Part shown: positions 1 through 11,811 of the stretch, in pieces
Numbering within the stretch: position 1 is the first letter of the stretch
How the letters are laid out: each line of letters begins with the position of its first letter
Source: an uncultured Pseudomonadota bacterium
GTDB taxonomy: Bacteria > Myxococcota_A > UBA796 > GCA-2862545
Assembly: GCA_903861005.1 (NCBI GenBank)
Contig: CAIOSP010000045.1
Span: 92,750-156,749 of the forward strand
Length of the DNA: 64,000 nucleotides
Reading direction: 5' to 3'
Program-made: the position numbers and the translations under genes
The notes under the pieces: generated by a model
The model's database searches: none
What the model was told of the DNA's origin: nothing
What the model saw: the letters and a program-made list of their open reading frames with translations, nothing else

Positions 1-609
1 GAGCAGCCACGGCAGCAGCGGCGGGATGGCGATGGCGCCGGTCCACGCGCCGCGGGGCAGCAGGGCCTTGTTGGAGCGGAGCAGCGAGGGGTGCGGCGCG
101 CCGACCACCACGAGCTTCTCGACGCGGTCCGGGTGGGCCGCCGCCAGACGCCAGGCGACCTCGCCGCCCAGATCATGGCCAATCACCGACGCCTTCTTGG
201 CCTTGAACGCGTCGAGCACCGCGACCGCGTCCTGAACGACGACGTCGGCGGTGAACGCGGCCAAGCCGACCGGCTTGTCGCTCTTGCCGTAGCCGCGCAG
301 ATCCGGGAGCACGACCTGGTAGCCGGCGTCGAACACGGCGCGGAGCACCGCGCGCCAGCCGTACCAGGACTCAGGGAAGCCGTGCAGGAACAACGCCACG
401 GGGGAGCCGTCGACACCGGCGTAGCGGACGCGCAGGTTCACGCCGTTCACGTTGACCAGCTTGTCGCGCAGCGGCGGCAGGCGGACTTCCGGACGGTACG
501 TGATCACCTCGGCCGCGGGCGCGCCGTGACCGTGGGTGTCGTGGTCGTCGTGCCCGCCGCGCGAGTCGTGGGCGTCGTCGTGATGGTCGTGGTTACTGGC
601 GCTTGACAC
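1..609 (-). CDS. Alpha/beta hydrolase, epoxide hydrolase-like, His-rich N-terminus (3' end outside window)
   Basis: About 203 codons are visible; the C-terminal part lies beyond the left edge. The oxyanion motif HGFPESW (about residues 76-82) and the nucleophile elbow GHDLGG with Asp146 place it in the Asp-nucleophile branch of alpha/beta hydrolases (epoxide hydrolases, dehalogenases). The catalytic His is off the window. The first 30 residues hold eight His and seven Asp, unusual for the family and suggestive of metal binding. The GTG start overlaps the preceding gene by 17 bp, so it is probably the last gene of the complex I transcript. Other in-frame starts further upstream are possible. 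The substrate is unknown. Confidence 0.8.
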   Translation of the reverse strand, partial: MSSASNHDHHDDAHDSRGGHDDHDTHGHGAPAAEVITYRPEVRLPPLRDKLVNVNGVNLRVRYAGVDGSPVALFLHGFPESWYGWRAVLRAVFDAGYQVVLPDLRGYGKSDKPVGLAAFTADVVVQDAVAVLDAFKAKKASVIGHDLGGEVAWRLAAAHPDRVEKLVVVGAPHPSLLRSNKALLPRGAWTGAIAIPPLLPWLL

Positions 610-856
610 GGGACAGATCCATATTGGAGAGGCGCTCAGCGAGGCCTGCGTACCAAGGTTCGAAGTCTTTTCCCGGCGGGACGCGGATGAGGAGCTTCCC
701 GTCCGGCATGAGCATCTCCAGGCCCTGCACGCCGCCAACGAGCGGTATGACGACCTGGTCCCAGCTCAGGTTGAACGAGTCCGTGATCTCACGGACCTGA
801 TCAAACTGCGCGGGGGTCACGAGGCGGTGACGATCGGCGGATGTACGGCTTGCCAA
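593..856 (-). CDS. Small protein of unknown function at the end of the nuo operon
   Basis: This 87-residue protein starts with TTG, supported by GGAGGT five bases upstream. It begins 12 bp after nuoN stops and overlaps the next gene. It has no signal peptide, membrane segment or Cys motif. The sequence looks like a small globular domain with a beta-rich centre (QVVIPLVGG, KLLIRVPPG) and aromatic residues near the C-terminus (FEPWYAGLAERL). I do not recognise a family. Its place suggests co-expression with complex I, but nothing in the sequence shows a respiratory role. Confidence 0.65.
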   Translation of the reverse strand: MASRTSADRHRLVTPAQFDQVREITDSFNLSWDQVVIPLVGGVQGLEMLMPDGKLLIRVPPGKDFEPWYAGLAERLSNMDLSRVKRQ

Positions 857-868
857 ACGAACCTCCGA

Positions 869-2431
869 TCAGGGGAGAGGAGTGAGGGCGACCTGGGGGG
901 CCGCGTCGGTGGGTGCGGGCGCGGTGGCGACCGCCTTGGGCGCCGACAGCTCGTCGGTCGCCTTGCGCGCGGCGTCGAGGAACGCGTCCGGCCAGATGCC
1001 GATCGCGAGCGTCGCGACGGTGGCGAAGGCCACGACCGCTCCGATGGTCCAGTGCGTCTTCTCGTCGGTGTGGATCGGGTCCTTCATGAACATCACCACC
1101 ACCACCCGCAGGTAATAGAAGAGCGACACGAGCGACGTGATCACGCCGAGGATGGCGAGCGCGTAGTGGCCCTGGTCGACCGCCGACTTGAACAGCCAGA
1201 ACTTGCCGACGAAGCCGACCGTGGGGGGAAAGCCGCCCAGCGAGATCAGCAGGATGGTCATGGCGAGCGCGGCCCAGGGGCGGCGGCGTGCGATGCCCGC
1301 GAAGTCGTCCAGGTGCTCGGCGTCCTGCCACTCGGTCTCCAGGCGGCCGGCGACCGGCACCTCGTGGCCCAGGTAGATCAGGAAGGCGAACGCGCCCAGG
1401 GTCATGAAGGTGTAGGCGAACACGTAGAACAGCGCCGCCGACGCTCCCTCAGACGCGAACGACCCGTAAGGCGCGCGCATCGTGGACAGCGCCACCAGGC
1501 CGTAGCCGGTGTGGGCGATGCTGGAGAAGGCCAGCATGCGCTTCACGCTGGTCTGCTGCGCGGCCATCAGGTTGCCGATGACCATGGTGCCCGCGGCCAT
1601 GCCCCACAGGGGCCAGGCCCACAGGTCCGAGCGCCCGACGCCCGCCACCATGAGGATACGAACCAGCGCGCCGAACGCGGCGGCCTTGACCGCCACCGCC
1701 ATGAAGGCCGTGGTGGAGGTGGGGGCGCCCTCGTAGACGTCCGGCAGCCACATGTGGAACGGGGCCGCGCCGATCTTGAACGCGAAGCCGACCAGCAGCA
1801 GGCCGAAGCCGACGATCAGCATCGGCGACGTGGTGCCGGTCGACAGCGCCGCGCCGATCTGGTCGAGGCGGATCGATCCAGTGACGCCGTACAGATAGGC
1901 CATGCCCATCAGCAGGAAGGCGGACGCGAAGGCGCCGCTCACCAGGTACTTGACGGCCGCCTCGTTGGAGCGCGGGTTGCGGCGGGTCACGCCCGTCAGC
2001 ACGTACATGGAGATCGAGAGGATCTCGACGCTCACGAACATCGTGATGAAGTCGTTGGACCCGAGCAGCAGCAGCATGCCAGCCGCACCGAGCAGCAGCG
2101 TGCCGAAGTACTCGCCGAAGCCGATGTGGCGGCGGCGGACGTCGGTGGTCGACATGAAGAGCACGAGCAGCGTGGCGACGGTCACGCCGACGCCGAGCAG
2201 CGCGGCGAGGTGGTCCATGACCAGCGCGCCGCCGAACGCGACATGCACGCCGTCGTCGAGGCGCAGGTGGGCGATGAGCAGGCCGAGCGCGCCCGAGGCG
2301 CCGATCGCGGAGATGATCGCGAGCAGCATGATCTGGCGGCCCTTGAGCCACAGGTCCGCGCCCACCACCGCGATGGCAGCGGTGATCAGGCACAGGGCCG
2401 GGAGGATGGCGGTCCAGTCGGCGGTGGTCAT
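869..2431 (-). CDS. nuoN: NADH-quinone oxidoreductase subunit N
   Basis: This 520-residue polytopic membrane protein is one of the three antiporter-like subunits of the complex I membrane arm that translocate protons. The conserved transmembrane helix 7-8 motif LPDVYEGAPTSTTAFMA is present and the length is usual for NuoN. Its ATG overlaps the nuoM stop in an ATGA arrangement, which implies translational coupling. The last 35 or so residues are an Ala/Pro-rich tail. Confidence 0.97.
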   Translation of the reverse strand: MTTADWTAILPALCLITAAIAVVGADLWLKGRQIMLLAIISAIGASGALGLLIAHLRLDDGVHVAFGGALVMDHLAALLGVGVTVATLLVLFMSTTDVRRRHIGFGEYFGTLLLGAAGMLLLLGSNDFITMFVSVEILSISMYVLTGVTRRNPRSNEAAVKYLVSGAFASAFLLMGMAYLYGVTGSIRLDQIGAALSTGTTSPMLIVGFGLLLVGFAFKIGAAPFHMWLPDVYEGAPTSTTAFMAVAVKAAAFGALVRILMVAGVGRSDLWAWPLWGMAAGTMVIGNLMAAQQTSVKRMLAFSSIAHTGYGLVALSTMRAPYGSFASEGASAALFYVFAYTFMTLGAFAFLIYLGHEVPVAGRLETEWQDAEHLDDFAGIARRRPWAALAMTILLISLGGFPPTVGFVGKFWLFKSAVDQGHYALAILGVITSLVSLFYYLRVVVVMFMKDPIHTDEKTHWTIGAVVAFATVATLAIGIWPDAFLDAARKATDELSAPKAVATAPAPTDAAPQVALTPLP

Positions 2432-4075
2432 GGCGTCACCTCCTGGGGAGGCGCGCCATCTGTGGCGGCGCCCTCGGCGGCGGGGGTGGCCGGAGCCTCT
2501 CCCCCTTCCGTGGCGGCCGGGGCCTCAGCGGCGTGCTCCTCGGCGGGAGCGGCGGAGGGCGGCAGCGCGCCGGCGGTGACGTTGAGGTCCTCCCCGGGCA
2601 CCAGCACCTGCACGACCTTGGCGACGGGCGCCTCGGTCAGCGAGAGCATCAGGTTGGGCTGCAGGCCGAGCACGAAGATCAGGACGACGAGCGGCACGAG
2701 CACCATCAGCTCCACCGGGGTGACGTCCTTGAGGTTCTTCTGCGAGGGGCGGCCCGGGCCGTAGAACACGTTGCGGTACAGCGTGAGCATGTAGACCGCG
2801 CCGAGCACCACGCCGATGGCGCCGACGAAGGCGGCGATCGGGTAGCGCTGGAACGTGCCGAGCAGGATCAGGAACTCACCGACGAAGCCGTTCGTGCCGG
2901 GCAGGCCGATCGACGACAGCGTGACGATGAGGAAGAGCGTCGCGTACACCGGCATCACGCGGGCGAGGCCGCCGAAGTCCTTGGTGCCGCGGGTGTGGGT
3001 GCGCTCGTAGATGACGCCGACGAGCAAGAACAGCGCGCCGGTCGAGATGCCGTGGTTCACCATCTGCATGACCGCGCCCTGGGCGGCGATCAGGGTGCCG
3101 GAGAACAGGCCGAGCATCACGAAGCCAAGGTGCGCGACCGAGCTGTAGGCGATGAGCTTCTTGATGTCCGTCTGGGTCATGGACATCAGGCTGCCGTACA
3201 CGATGCCGATCGCCGCGAGCGCGAGGATGAGCGGCGTGAGCGCCACCGCACCGGCCGGGAAGAACGGAATGGCGAAGCGCAGGAAGCCGTAGGTGCCCAT
3301 CTTGAGCAGCACACCCGCCAGGATCACCGAGCCCGCCGTCGGCGCCTCGACGTGGGCGTCAGGCAGCCAGGTATGGAACGGGAAGAGCGGGACCTTGATG
3401 GCGAACGACAGGCCAAAGGCCGCGAACAGCCACATCTGCGCGTAGGGCGAGACGTGCGTGGGCAGCACCTGCGCCCAGGTCGCGATGTCGAACGAGCCCG
3501 TGCCCGTCGCGGTCTTCACGGCCCAGTAGCCGTAGAGGATCGCGATGAACATCAGCAAGCTGCCGGCCATCGTGTAGAGCACGAACTTGATGGACGCGTA
3601 CACGCGACGGGGGCCGCCCCAGATGCCGATGAGCAGGGCCATCGGGATGAGCATGACCTCCCAGAAGGTGTAGAACAGGAACAGGTCGGACGCCACGAAG
3701 ACGCCCATCATGCCCGCTTCCAGCACCAGCAGCGCGATGAAGAAGCCCGACGCGCGGTCGTGGATGGCGTTCCAGGACGCGACGATCGCCATGGGCTGGA
3801 TCAGCGCGGTCAGCACGATCATGGACAGCGCGATGCCGTCGATGCCCAGCGCGTAGCGGACGTGGAAGAACTCGATCCAGGCGTGGTCCTCCACGAAGGC
3901 GAGGCCCGTGGCGGGCGCGTGGAAGCTGAAGAGCAGCACAAGGCTCAGCGCGAACACCACCAGGCTGGCGGCCAGGGCGCCGACCTTCACGAACTGCTCC
4001 GTGAAGCCAGGGACCGCGGCCAGCACCAGCGCGGTAAGCGCCGGGATCCAGATCAGCAGCGAGAGGAGAGGCAGC

Positions 4076-4083
<8 letters not shown>
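2428..4083 (-). CDS. nuoM: NADH-quinone oxidoreductase subunit M
   Basis: This 551-residue antiporter-like proton-translocating subunit carries the family motif LPDAHVEAPTAGSVILAG and the usual helix pattern. I chose the start at MSELPLLSLL, just before the first membrane helix. The reading frame is open further upstream but that part is antisense to nuoL-like composition and low-complexity Arg/Ser. The start overlaps the end of nuoL by 8 bp. The C-terminus has about 50 residues rich in Ala, Pro and Glu that are unusual for NuoM and probably protrude into the cytoplasm or periplasm. Confidence 0.97.
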
Positions 4084-6024
<1,941 letters not shown>

Positions 6025-6028
<4 letters not shown>

Positions 6029-6345
6029 CCGTTCAGCATCTGGAGGTCGTTCGTGTCGACCGTCCGGCGAGTGCGCCACAGGGAGATGACGATAGCGAGG
6101 CCCACGGCGACCTCACCCGCAGCGACGGCCATCACGACCAGCACGAACACCTGGCCGATGGCCGCGGTGGAGGTGCCGTCCGGGTTGGCGGCGGCGTGCA
6201 TCCGGGCAAACGCGACGAGCGCGATGTTCGCGCCGTTCAGCATGAGCTCAAGCGCCATCAGCATGATCAGGATGTTCCGGCGCGCGATGACGCCGAAGGT
6301 CCCGATAGAGAAGAGCGCCGCGCTCAACAAAAGGTAGGGGGTCAT
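6025..6345 (-). CDS. nuoK: NADH-quinone oxidoreductase subunit K
   Basis: This is a 106-residue protein with three predicted membrane helices. The conserved Glu residues in MALELMLNGANIALVAF and in AAGEVAVGLAI are part of the proton path of complex I. Length and position between nuoJ and nuoL are canonical. The gap to nuoJ is 7 bp. Confidence 0.97.
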
Positions 6346-6352
6346 GGAAGCC

Positions 6353-6859
6353 TCAGGCCCACAGGCGCTTCTTGGCGAGGACCATCGCGCCGAACATCGC
6401 GACGACGATCAGCAGCGAGACCAGCTCAAACGGCAGGCCGTACTCGACGAACAGGACACGCCCGACCGCCTCGACGCTGCCAAAGTCTGCCGGGAGCTCC
6501 GGCAGGGGGGCGGAGAGCTTGGGATCCGCGAGGATCGGCCACGCCATCAGCCCGAACAGGCCGAGCGAGAGCGCGGAGGCCGCGGCCCACACGCCGGTGC
6601 CGTACTCCTCACCGAGCTCGTCGTCCTTGAGGTTCAAGAGCATGATCACGAACACGAACAGCACCAGGATGGCGCCCGTGTAGACCAGGACGTGGATCGC
6701 CGCGAGGAACGGCGCCGCCATCTGGAGCAGGATCACGGCGAACGACAGGAAGCAGATCAGCAGCCACACCGCGGCGTAGACCGGGTTGCGACGCGTGACG
6801 GCGGCGACGGCCGATCCGACCGCGACGAGGCTGGTGATCAGGAAGACTGGGTCAGTCAT
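6353..6859 (-). CDS. nuoJ: NADH-quinone oxidoreductase subunit J
   Basis: This 168-residue membrane subunit has five predicted helices. The central helix sequence VLVYTGAILVLFVFVIMLL is the characteristic NuoJ helix 3, which contains the pi-bulge region. Its start overlaps the nuoI stop by one base (TGATG). Confidence 0.96.
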   Translation of the reverse strand: MTDPVFLITSLVAVGSAVAAVTRRNPVYAAVWLLICFLSFAVILLQMAAPFLAAIHVLVYTGAILVLFVFVIMLLNLKDDELGEEYGTGVWAAASALSLGLFGLMAWPILADPKLSAPLPELPADFGSVEAVGRVLFVEYGLPFELVSLLIVVAMFGAMVLAKKRLWA

Positions 6860-7338
6860 CAGTTACTCAGCAGTCGGTTGATGTCGTAGATCTTCTCTTC
6901 GCGGGACGTCGACACCTGGGTGTACGTCTCGGTCAGTTCGATGGCGTCGCACGGGCACGCCTCTTCGCACATCCCGCAGTAGATGCACTTCATCATGTCA
7001 ATGCGGAACTGGACCGGCGCCTTGTCGCGATCCGGCCAGGGCGACGGGCCCGCCGTGATCTCGATGCACTCGGCGGGGCAGGCGGTCTGGCACATGAAGC
7101 AGGCCACGCACTTCATGCGACCCTGCTCGTCCTGCTTCAGGCGGTGCTCGCCCCTGTAGCCCTTGCGCGTGACGCGCTTGACCTCGGGGTACTGCAGCGT
7201 GGCCTTCGGCCGGATCATGTACTCCATCGTCTTCTTCATGCCCGAGAGCACGGAGGGGACGTAGAGCTTCATCAGGGTCTTCGCGAGGAAGCCCTTCGGC
7301 TCGACATCACGGGAGCCAACGCGATCGTCGTTCGCCAT
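6859..7338 (-). CDS. nuoI: NADH-quinone oxidoreductase subunit I (two 4Fe-4S clusters)
   Basis: This 159-residue peripheral-arm subunit passes electrons towards cluster N2. Two ferredoxin motifs are complete: CVACFMCQTACP (Cys77, 80, 83, 87) and CIYCGMCEEACP (Cys118, 121, 124, 128), which ligate clusters N6a and N6b. An amphipathic N-terminal segment of about 60 residues precedes them, as in the family. It lies 3 bp after nuoH. Confidence 0.97.
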   Translation of the reverse strand: MANDDRVGSRDVEPKGFLAKTLMKLYVPSVLSGMKKTMEYMIRPKATLQYPEVKRVTRKGYRGEHRLKQDEQGRMKCVACFMCQTACPAECIEITAGPSPWPDRDKAPVQFRIDMMKCIYCGMCEEACPCDAIELTETYTQVSTSREEKIYDINRLLSN

Positions 7339-7341
7339 TGG

Positions 7342-8385
7342 TCAGACTCCCATCACGCCGATCACGGCGAGCAAAGCAATATTCACGAGCGAGGCGGGAA
7401 GGAAAGCCTTCCAGCCAAGGTCCATGAGCTGGTTGTACTTGAAGCGCGGGAGCGTCCAGCGGATCCACACGTACACGAACATCATCGAGAGGATCTTCGT
7501 CATGAAGACCGCCCAGGAGATGAGGCCCGCGAGGATGGAGTGGTCGGACGGGTCGGTGATGCCGGGGAACGACCAGCCGCCGAGGTAGATCGACGTCATC
7601 AGGCCGCACATCAGGATCATCGAGAGGTACTCGGAGAGCATGAACACGCCGAGGCTCATGGACGAGTACTCGGTGTGGTAGCCGCCCACGAGCTCGGCCT
7701 CACACTCGGACAAGTCGAACGGCAGGCGGTTGTTCTCGGCGAGCGCGCAGATGAACATCAGGCCGAAGCCGAGCAAGCCGGACGGCAGCTGCGACAGATG
7801 GCCGCCGCCGAACACGTTCCAAGCCCCAAACCCCTTCCCTGCCTGCTGCTCGACGATCACGTTGAGGTCCAGCGAAGACGACATCATGACGGCGATCAGG
7901 ATGGCCAGGCCTAGGGACAGCTCGTAGCTGATGATCTGGGCCGACGCGCGCAAGCTGCCGAGCAGCGCGTACTTGTTGTTCGACGCCCAGCCGCCCAGCA
8001 TCATGCCGTAGACGCCGGTCGAGATGACCGACATGACGAACAGGACGCCGATCGGCAGGTTGGCGATCTGCAGGTGCTCATCGCCGATCATGTTGCCGTA
8101 CGGGATGACGCAGAAGCCGAAGATCGGCGGCGCGAACACCAGCAGCGGGCCGAGCAGGAACAGGACGCGGTCGGCGTCTGCCGGCACGATCTGCTCCTTG
8201 CTGATGAACTTGACCAGATCCGCGAGGGGCTGGAACAGGCCGAGCGGGCCGACGCGGTTCGGGCCGACGCGGCCCTGGATCCACGCCGCCACGCGACGCT
8301 CGACGATGGTGAAGGCGGGGCCCACGCCCATCTGGCAGGCGAGCCCGCCGACGGCCTTGGCGCCGAAGATCAGCCAGGGTGTCAC
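7342..8385 (-). CDS. nuoH: NADH-quinone oxidoreductase subunit H
   Basis: This 347-residue membrane subunit forms the quinone-binding interface. Conserved loop sequences are present: [19 protein letters not shown], and the Glu-rich loop around [20 protein letters not shown] chose the GTG at 8385 because it overlaps the nuoG stop as GTGA and directly precedes the first membrane helix; the longer upstream frame is Arg/Gly-rich shadow sequence. Confidence 0.96.
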   Translation of the reverse strand: MTPWLIFGAKAVGGLACQMGVGPAFTIVERRVAAWIQGRVGPNRVGPLGLFQPLADLVKFISKEQIVPADADRVLFLLGPLLVFAPPIFGFCVIPYGNMIGDEHLQIANLPIGVLFVMSVISTGVYGMMLGGWASNNKYALLGSLRASAQIISYELSLGLAILIAVMMSSSLDLNVIVEQQAGKGFGAWNVFGGGHLSQLPSGLLGFGLMFICALAENNRLPFDLSECEAELVGGYHTEYSSMSLGVFMLSEYLSMILMCGLMTSIYLGGWSFPGITDPSDHSILAGLISWAVFMTKILSMMFVYVWIRWTLPRFKYNQLMDLGWKAFLPASLVNIALLAVIGVMGV

Positions 8386-9929
8386 TTGGCCCCCAGAGAA
8401 ACCGTCGTGGTGGCTTCGGGCGACGACGCGAGCACGACGCCCTGCGAGCCGACCTTGGCGTAGTCGAGGGCAGGGACGGCCTCGGTGAAGACCGCCTCGG
8501 TGGACAGCACCGCGCGGCGCACGCCCAGGCCGACCAGGATCTCCTGGAGGGTGGCGACGTCGGAGCGGGCCTGGCCCTGCGAGACGATGAGCGGCTGGAT
8601 GCGCTGCACCCGGCCCGTGCTGTTCACGTAGACGCCGTCCTTCTCCGCCCAGGTGGTGGAGGCGATGACGACGTGGGCGGCCTCGGACAGCGGGCTCTTC
8701 TCGATGTCGCACACGGCGAGCAGCTCGAGCTTCTTGGCCGCGGCCAGCAGCTCAGGCGCGTAGGTGGCGCCGGGCATGCCGTTGACGACCAGCAGCGCCT
8801 GGATGGCGCCCGACTGGACGCCGGCGAGGATGGCCTCGGGGCCCTCGACCGCGCCGAACACCATGGCCACGCCGGCTCGGTTCGGGGTCTTGTCGGCCTC
8901 GATCTTCCAGCCGTTCTTGGCGGTCCACTCGTCACCGCCGCGGCCGATGAACCCGACGCGCGCGCCGAGCTGGTCGGCCACCTGCTTGAGCAGGTAGGCC
9001 TCTTCGACCGTGGCGTAGGTGGACGCGAGGATGCCGACGCGGGCGGGGCCGCGCGCGGCGATCGCCGAGAGCTTGGCCGCGAGCGTCTTGCGATCGCCGC
9101 GGTGCAGCTTGAGGCGGTTGGGGCCCTTCACGTAGTCCAGGCCCTGACGACCGGCGTCGCACATCCAGTAGTGGTTGACCGCGTGGTTCTCGCGGGGCTG
9201 GACGCGCTTGATGTCGTTCTGGTGCACCGTGGCGACGATGTTGCAGCCCTTGGAGCAGCCCGCGCAGACGGTGTCGGTGCGCTTGGTGAACCACACGCGC
9301 GACGCGTAGAGGAAGTCCTTGTCGATGAGCGCGCCGACCGGGCAGATGTCGACGACGTTGAGCGACATCGGGTTGTCGAGCGGGATCTCGGGGTGGACGT
9401 CAGCCACCTGATGGTCGCCGCGCTGGGTCATCGCCAGCTCACCCGTGCCCACGACCTCCTCGCAGAACCGGACGCAGCGCGTGCAGGAGATGCAGCGGCT
9501 GCCCCAGATCTTGATCTGGGGGCCCAGGTCCTTGGTGTCCTTGACCACCTTGGGGTCGACGAAGCGGGTCAAGCCGTCACGATGCTCGGCCGTGTTGTCC
9601 TGCAGCTGGCACTCGCCGGCCTTGTCGCAGATGGGACAGTCCAGCGGGTGGTTGATCAGCATGTACTCGAGCACCGCCTTGCGGCCGGCCTCGACCTCGG
9701 GACCGGAGGTGGTGACCTCCAAGCCTTCGCTGCACGGGTAGACGCACGAAACCTCGAGCTTGCGGGAGTTCGAGACCTTCACCAGACACATGCGGCAGTT
9801 GCCCGCCGGCGTCAGGCCGGGGTGGTAGCAGAACCGCGGGATGTCCAGGCCCTCGTGGTCGCACGCATCGATGACGCGCGTCCCCGGGACGACCTCGACT
9901 TCCTTCCCGTCAATCTTGATCTTTGGCAT
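8382..9929 (-). CDS. nuoG: NADH-quinone oxidoreductase subunit G, short form
   Basis: This 515-residue iron-sulfur subunit has 2Fe-2S ligands at Cys34, 45, 48 and 62. The N5 ligands are His94 with Cys98, 101 and 107, followed by a 4Fe-4S set ([11 protein letters not shown]) and the molybdopterin-family cluster CAGCSKGC (N7). The start at [11 protein letters not shown] lies 1 bp after nuoEF. Well-known NuoG proteins are about 780-910 residues, so most of the molybdopterin-oxidoreductase-like C-terminal region is missing. The reading frame closes cleanly into nuoH, so it looks like a natural short form and not a frameshift. Confidence 0.95.
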   Translation of the reverse strand: MPKIKIDGKEVEVVPGTRVIDACDHEGLDIPRFCYHPGLTPAGNCRMCLVKVSNSRKLEVSCVYPCSEGLEVTTSGPEVEAGRKAVLEYMLINHPLDCPICDKAGECQLQDNTAEHRDGLTRFVDPKVVKDTKDLGPQIKIWGSRCISCTRCVRFCEEVVGTGELAMTQRGDHQVADVHPEIPLDNPMSLNVVDICPVGALIDKDFLYASRVWFTKRTDTVCAGCSKGCNIVATVHQNDIKRVQPRENHAVNHYWMCDAGRQGLDYVKGPNRLKLHRGDRKTLAAKLSAIAARGPARVGILASTYATVEEAYLLKQVADQLGARVGFIGRGGDEWTAKNGWKIEADKTPNRAGVAMVFGAVEGPEAILAGVQSGAIQALLVVNGMPGATYAPELLAAAKKLELLAVCDIEKSPLSEAAHVVIASTTWAEKDGVYVNSTGRVQRIQPLIVSQGQARSDVATLQEILVGLGVRRAVLSTEAVFTEAVPALDYAKVGSQGVVLASSPEATTTVSLGAK

Positions 9930-9930
9930 G

Positions 9931-11811
9931 TCAGTGCGCCTTCGCGTTGCGCGAGGGGTGGTGGCCGGCGGCCGCGCGGGCGGCCCGGTCGACGGCGGGA
10001 GTCGCGGCGACATGCGCCTCGAACTCCGCACGGAACTTCTTCACGATGGCCCGCGTGGGCATCGCGGCGGCGTCGGCGAGCACGCAGATGGTGCGGCCGA
10101 CCATGCCCCAGGCGATCTCGTCGAGCATGTCGATCTCGGCGGCCTCGGCGTCGCCCATCGCGAAGCGACCGGCGATCTTCTCGATCCAGCCGGTGCCCTC
10201 ACGGCACGGGGTGCACTGGCCGCAGGACTCGTGGTGGTAGAAGCGCAGCAGGTTCCACAGCGCGTCGACCATGTCCGTGTCTTCGTCCATGACGATGAGG
10301 CCGCCGGACCCGAGCATCGACCCGTTCTGGGCCAAGCTGTCGAAGTCGAGGCGGATGGGGTTCTCCTCGCGGAGGACCTCCTCGGCCGTCAGGATGGGCG
10401 AGGACGAGCCGCCGGGGATGACGGCCTTGAGCTTCTTGCCATCGCGGATGCCACCGCAGATGTCGTAGATGAGCTCCTTCATGGTGACGCCGAGCGGCAG
10501 CTCGTAGTTGCCAGGGCGGACCACGTGTCCGGACACGCTGAATATCTTGGTGCCCGGGCTCTTCTCGGTGCCGAAGCTGCGGAACCACTCGGGGCCGTGC
10601 TTGAGGATGTGCGGGACCGCCGAGATCGTCTCCACGTTGTTCACGATGGTCGGGCAGCGCCAGGCGCCCTCGACCGCCGGGAACGGCGGCTTGATCTTGG
10701 GGTGGCCACGACCACCTTCGAGAGAGGACAGCAGACCGGTCTCCTCACCGCAGATGTAGGCGCCGCCTCCGCGGTGCACGGTGATGTCACATGCGAAGTC
10801 CGTGCCGAAGCAGTTCTTGCCCAAGAAGCCCTTGGCGTAGGCATCCTGGATGGCGCGGTCGAGCTGACGCGCGCCGAACGGCATCTCACCGCGGATGTAG
10901 ATGTACGCGGTCTTGCTCTTGATGGCGTAGGCCGAGCACAGGATGCCCTCGATCAGCTGGTGCGGATCGCGGTCGATGAGGAGCTTGTCCTTGAACGTGC
11001 CGGGCTCGGACTCGTCGGCGTTGACCACGAGGTAGCGGGGCTTGTCATTCTTGGCGAGGAACTTCCACTTCTGGCCGGTGGGGAAGCCCGCACCGCCGCG
11101 GCCGCGCAGGCCAGCCTGAAAGACCGTCTCGATGACCTCGTCCGGGTTCTTGCCGGACTTGAAGATTTGCTCGGCGATCTGGTAGCCGCCCCGGGCCAGG
11201 TAGTGCTCCATCGTGTCAGAGCCGGGCTCCAGCACGTGCGCGAGCAGCACAGGCTTGTAGGGGTTGGGCGGCAGGTGGTAAACTTGGCTAGGCGGATGGA
11301 ACGGACCAAAGCCAGGGAGGACCTCGCCAAACGGCGTGGACCGGGCCTCGGCGATCATCGCGTCCATCGACTCGGGCGTCATCACATCGAGGAAGTCCTC
11401 GTTGAGCTGACCGCACGGCGCCTGATCGCAGTTCGCCAGGCACTCGACCTTCTTCAGCGTGAACAGCCCGTCGGGCGTGGTCTCGCCGTTGCCGATACCC
11501 AGCTTGTCCGACAGGTAGTCGAACACCTTCTCAGACCCGCGCAACGCGCACGGGAGGGTGGAGCACACCTGGAACACGTAGCGACCGTCGGAGTCCCGAC
11601 GGAAGTGCGTGTAGAAGGTCAGCACGCCGAACACCTTGGCCGGCGAGACGCCGATCAGGTCTGCGACGTGGCGCATGCCACCGTTGTCGACGCACCCGAA
11701 CTCACGTTCGAGGAGTCGCATGGCTGGAAGAAGGGCTGCCTCACGCTCAGGGTAGCGTGCGCAGATCAGCTCCAGCTCGGCCTTCACTTCAGGGCGGAAC
11801 TCGCGGATCAC
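9931..11811 (-). CDS. nuoEF: Fused NADH-quinone oxidoreductase subunits E and F
   Basis: This single 626-residue frame joins NuoE and NuoF. Residues 1 to about 160 are NuoE, with the 2Fe-2S ligands in CSTLPC and CLANCDQAPC. A linker of about 30 residues (rich in Pro, from LPGFGPF to NPYKP) leads to NuoF. NuoF shows the FMN/NADH site GRGGAGFPTG, the GEETGLLSSLEG loop and the N3 cluster ligands in ESCGQCTPCREG. It is the NADH-oxidising module of complex I. The GTG start overlaps the nuoD stop (GTGA). There is no internal stop or frame change, so the fusion is encoded. Confidence 0.96.
   Translation of the reverse strand: MIREFRPEVKAELELICARYPEREAALLPAMRLLEREFGCVDNGGMRHVADLIGVSPAKVFGVLTFYTHFRRDSDGRYVFQVCSTLPCALRGSEKVFDYLSDKLGIGNGETTPDGLFTLKKVECLANCDQAPCGQLNEDFLDVMTPESMDAMIAEARSTPFGEVLPGFGPFHPPSQVYHLPPNPYKPVLLAHVLEPGSDTMEHYLARGGYQIAEQIFKSGKNPDEVIETVFQAGLRGRGGAGFPTGQKWKFLAKNDKPRYLVVNADESEPGTFKDKLLIDRDPHQLIEGILCSAYAIKSKTAYIYIRGEMPFGARQLDRAIQDAYAKGFLGKNCFGTDFACDITVHRGGGAYICGEETGLLSSLEGGRGHPKIKPPFPAVEGAWRCPTIVNNVETISAVPHILKHGPEWFRSFGTEKSPGTKIFSVSGHVVRPGNYELPLGVTMKELIYDICGGIRDGKKLKAVIPGGSSSPILTAEEVLREENPIRLDFDSLAQNGSMLGSGGLIVMDEDTDMVDALWNLLRFYHHESCGQCTPCREGTGWIEKIAGRFAMGDAEAAEIDMLDEIAWGMVGRTICVLADAAAMPTRAIVKKFRAEFEAHVAATPAVDRAARAAAGHHPSRNAKAH

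Noticed and set aside
827..2764. 645-codon open frame on the plus strand opposite nuoN and nuoM
   Set aside because: Its sequence is Arg/His/Gln/Glu-rich and lacks any domain, the typical antisense shadow of GC-rich genes; nuoN and nuoM are certain.
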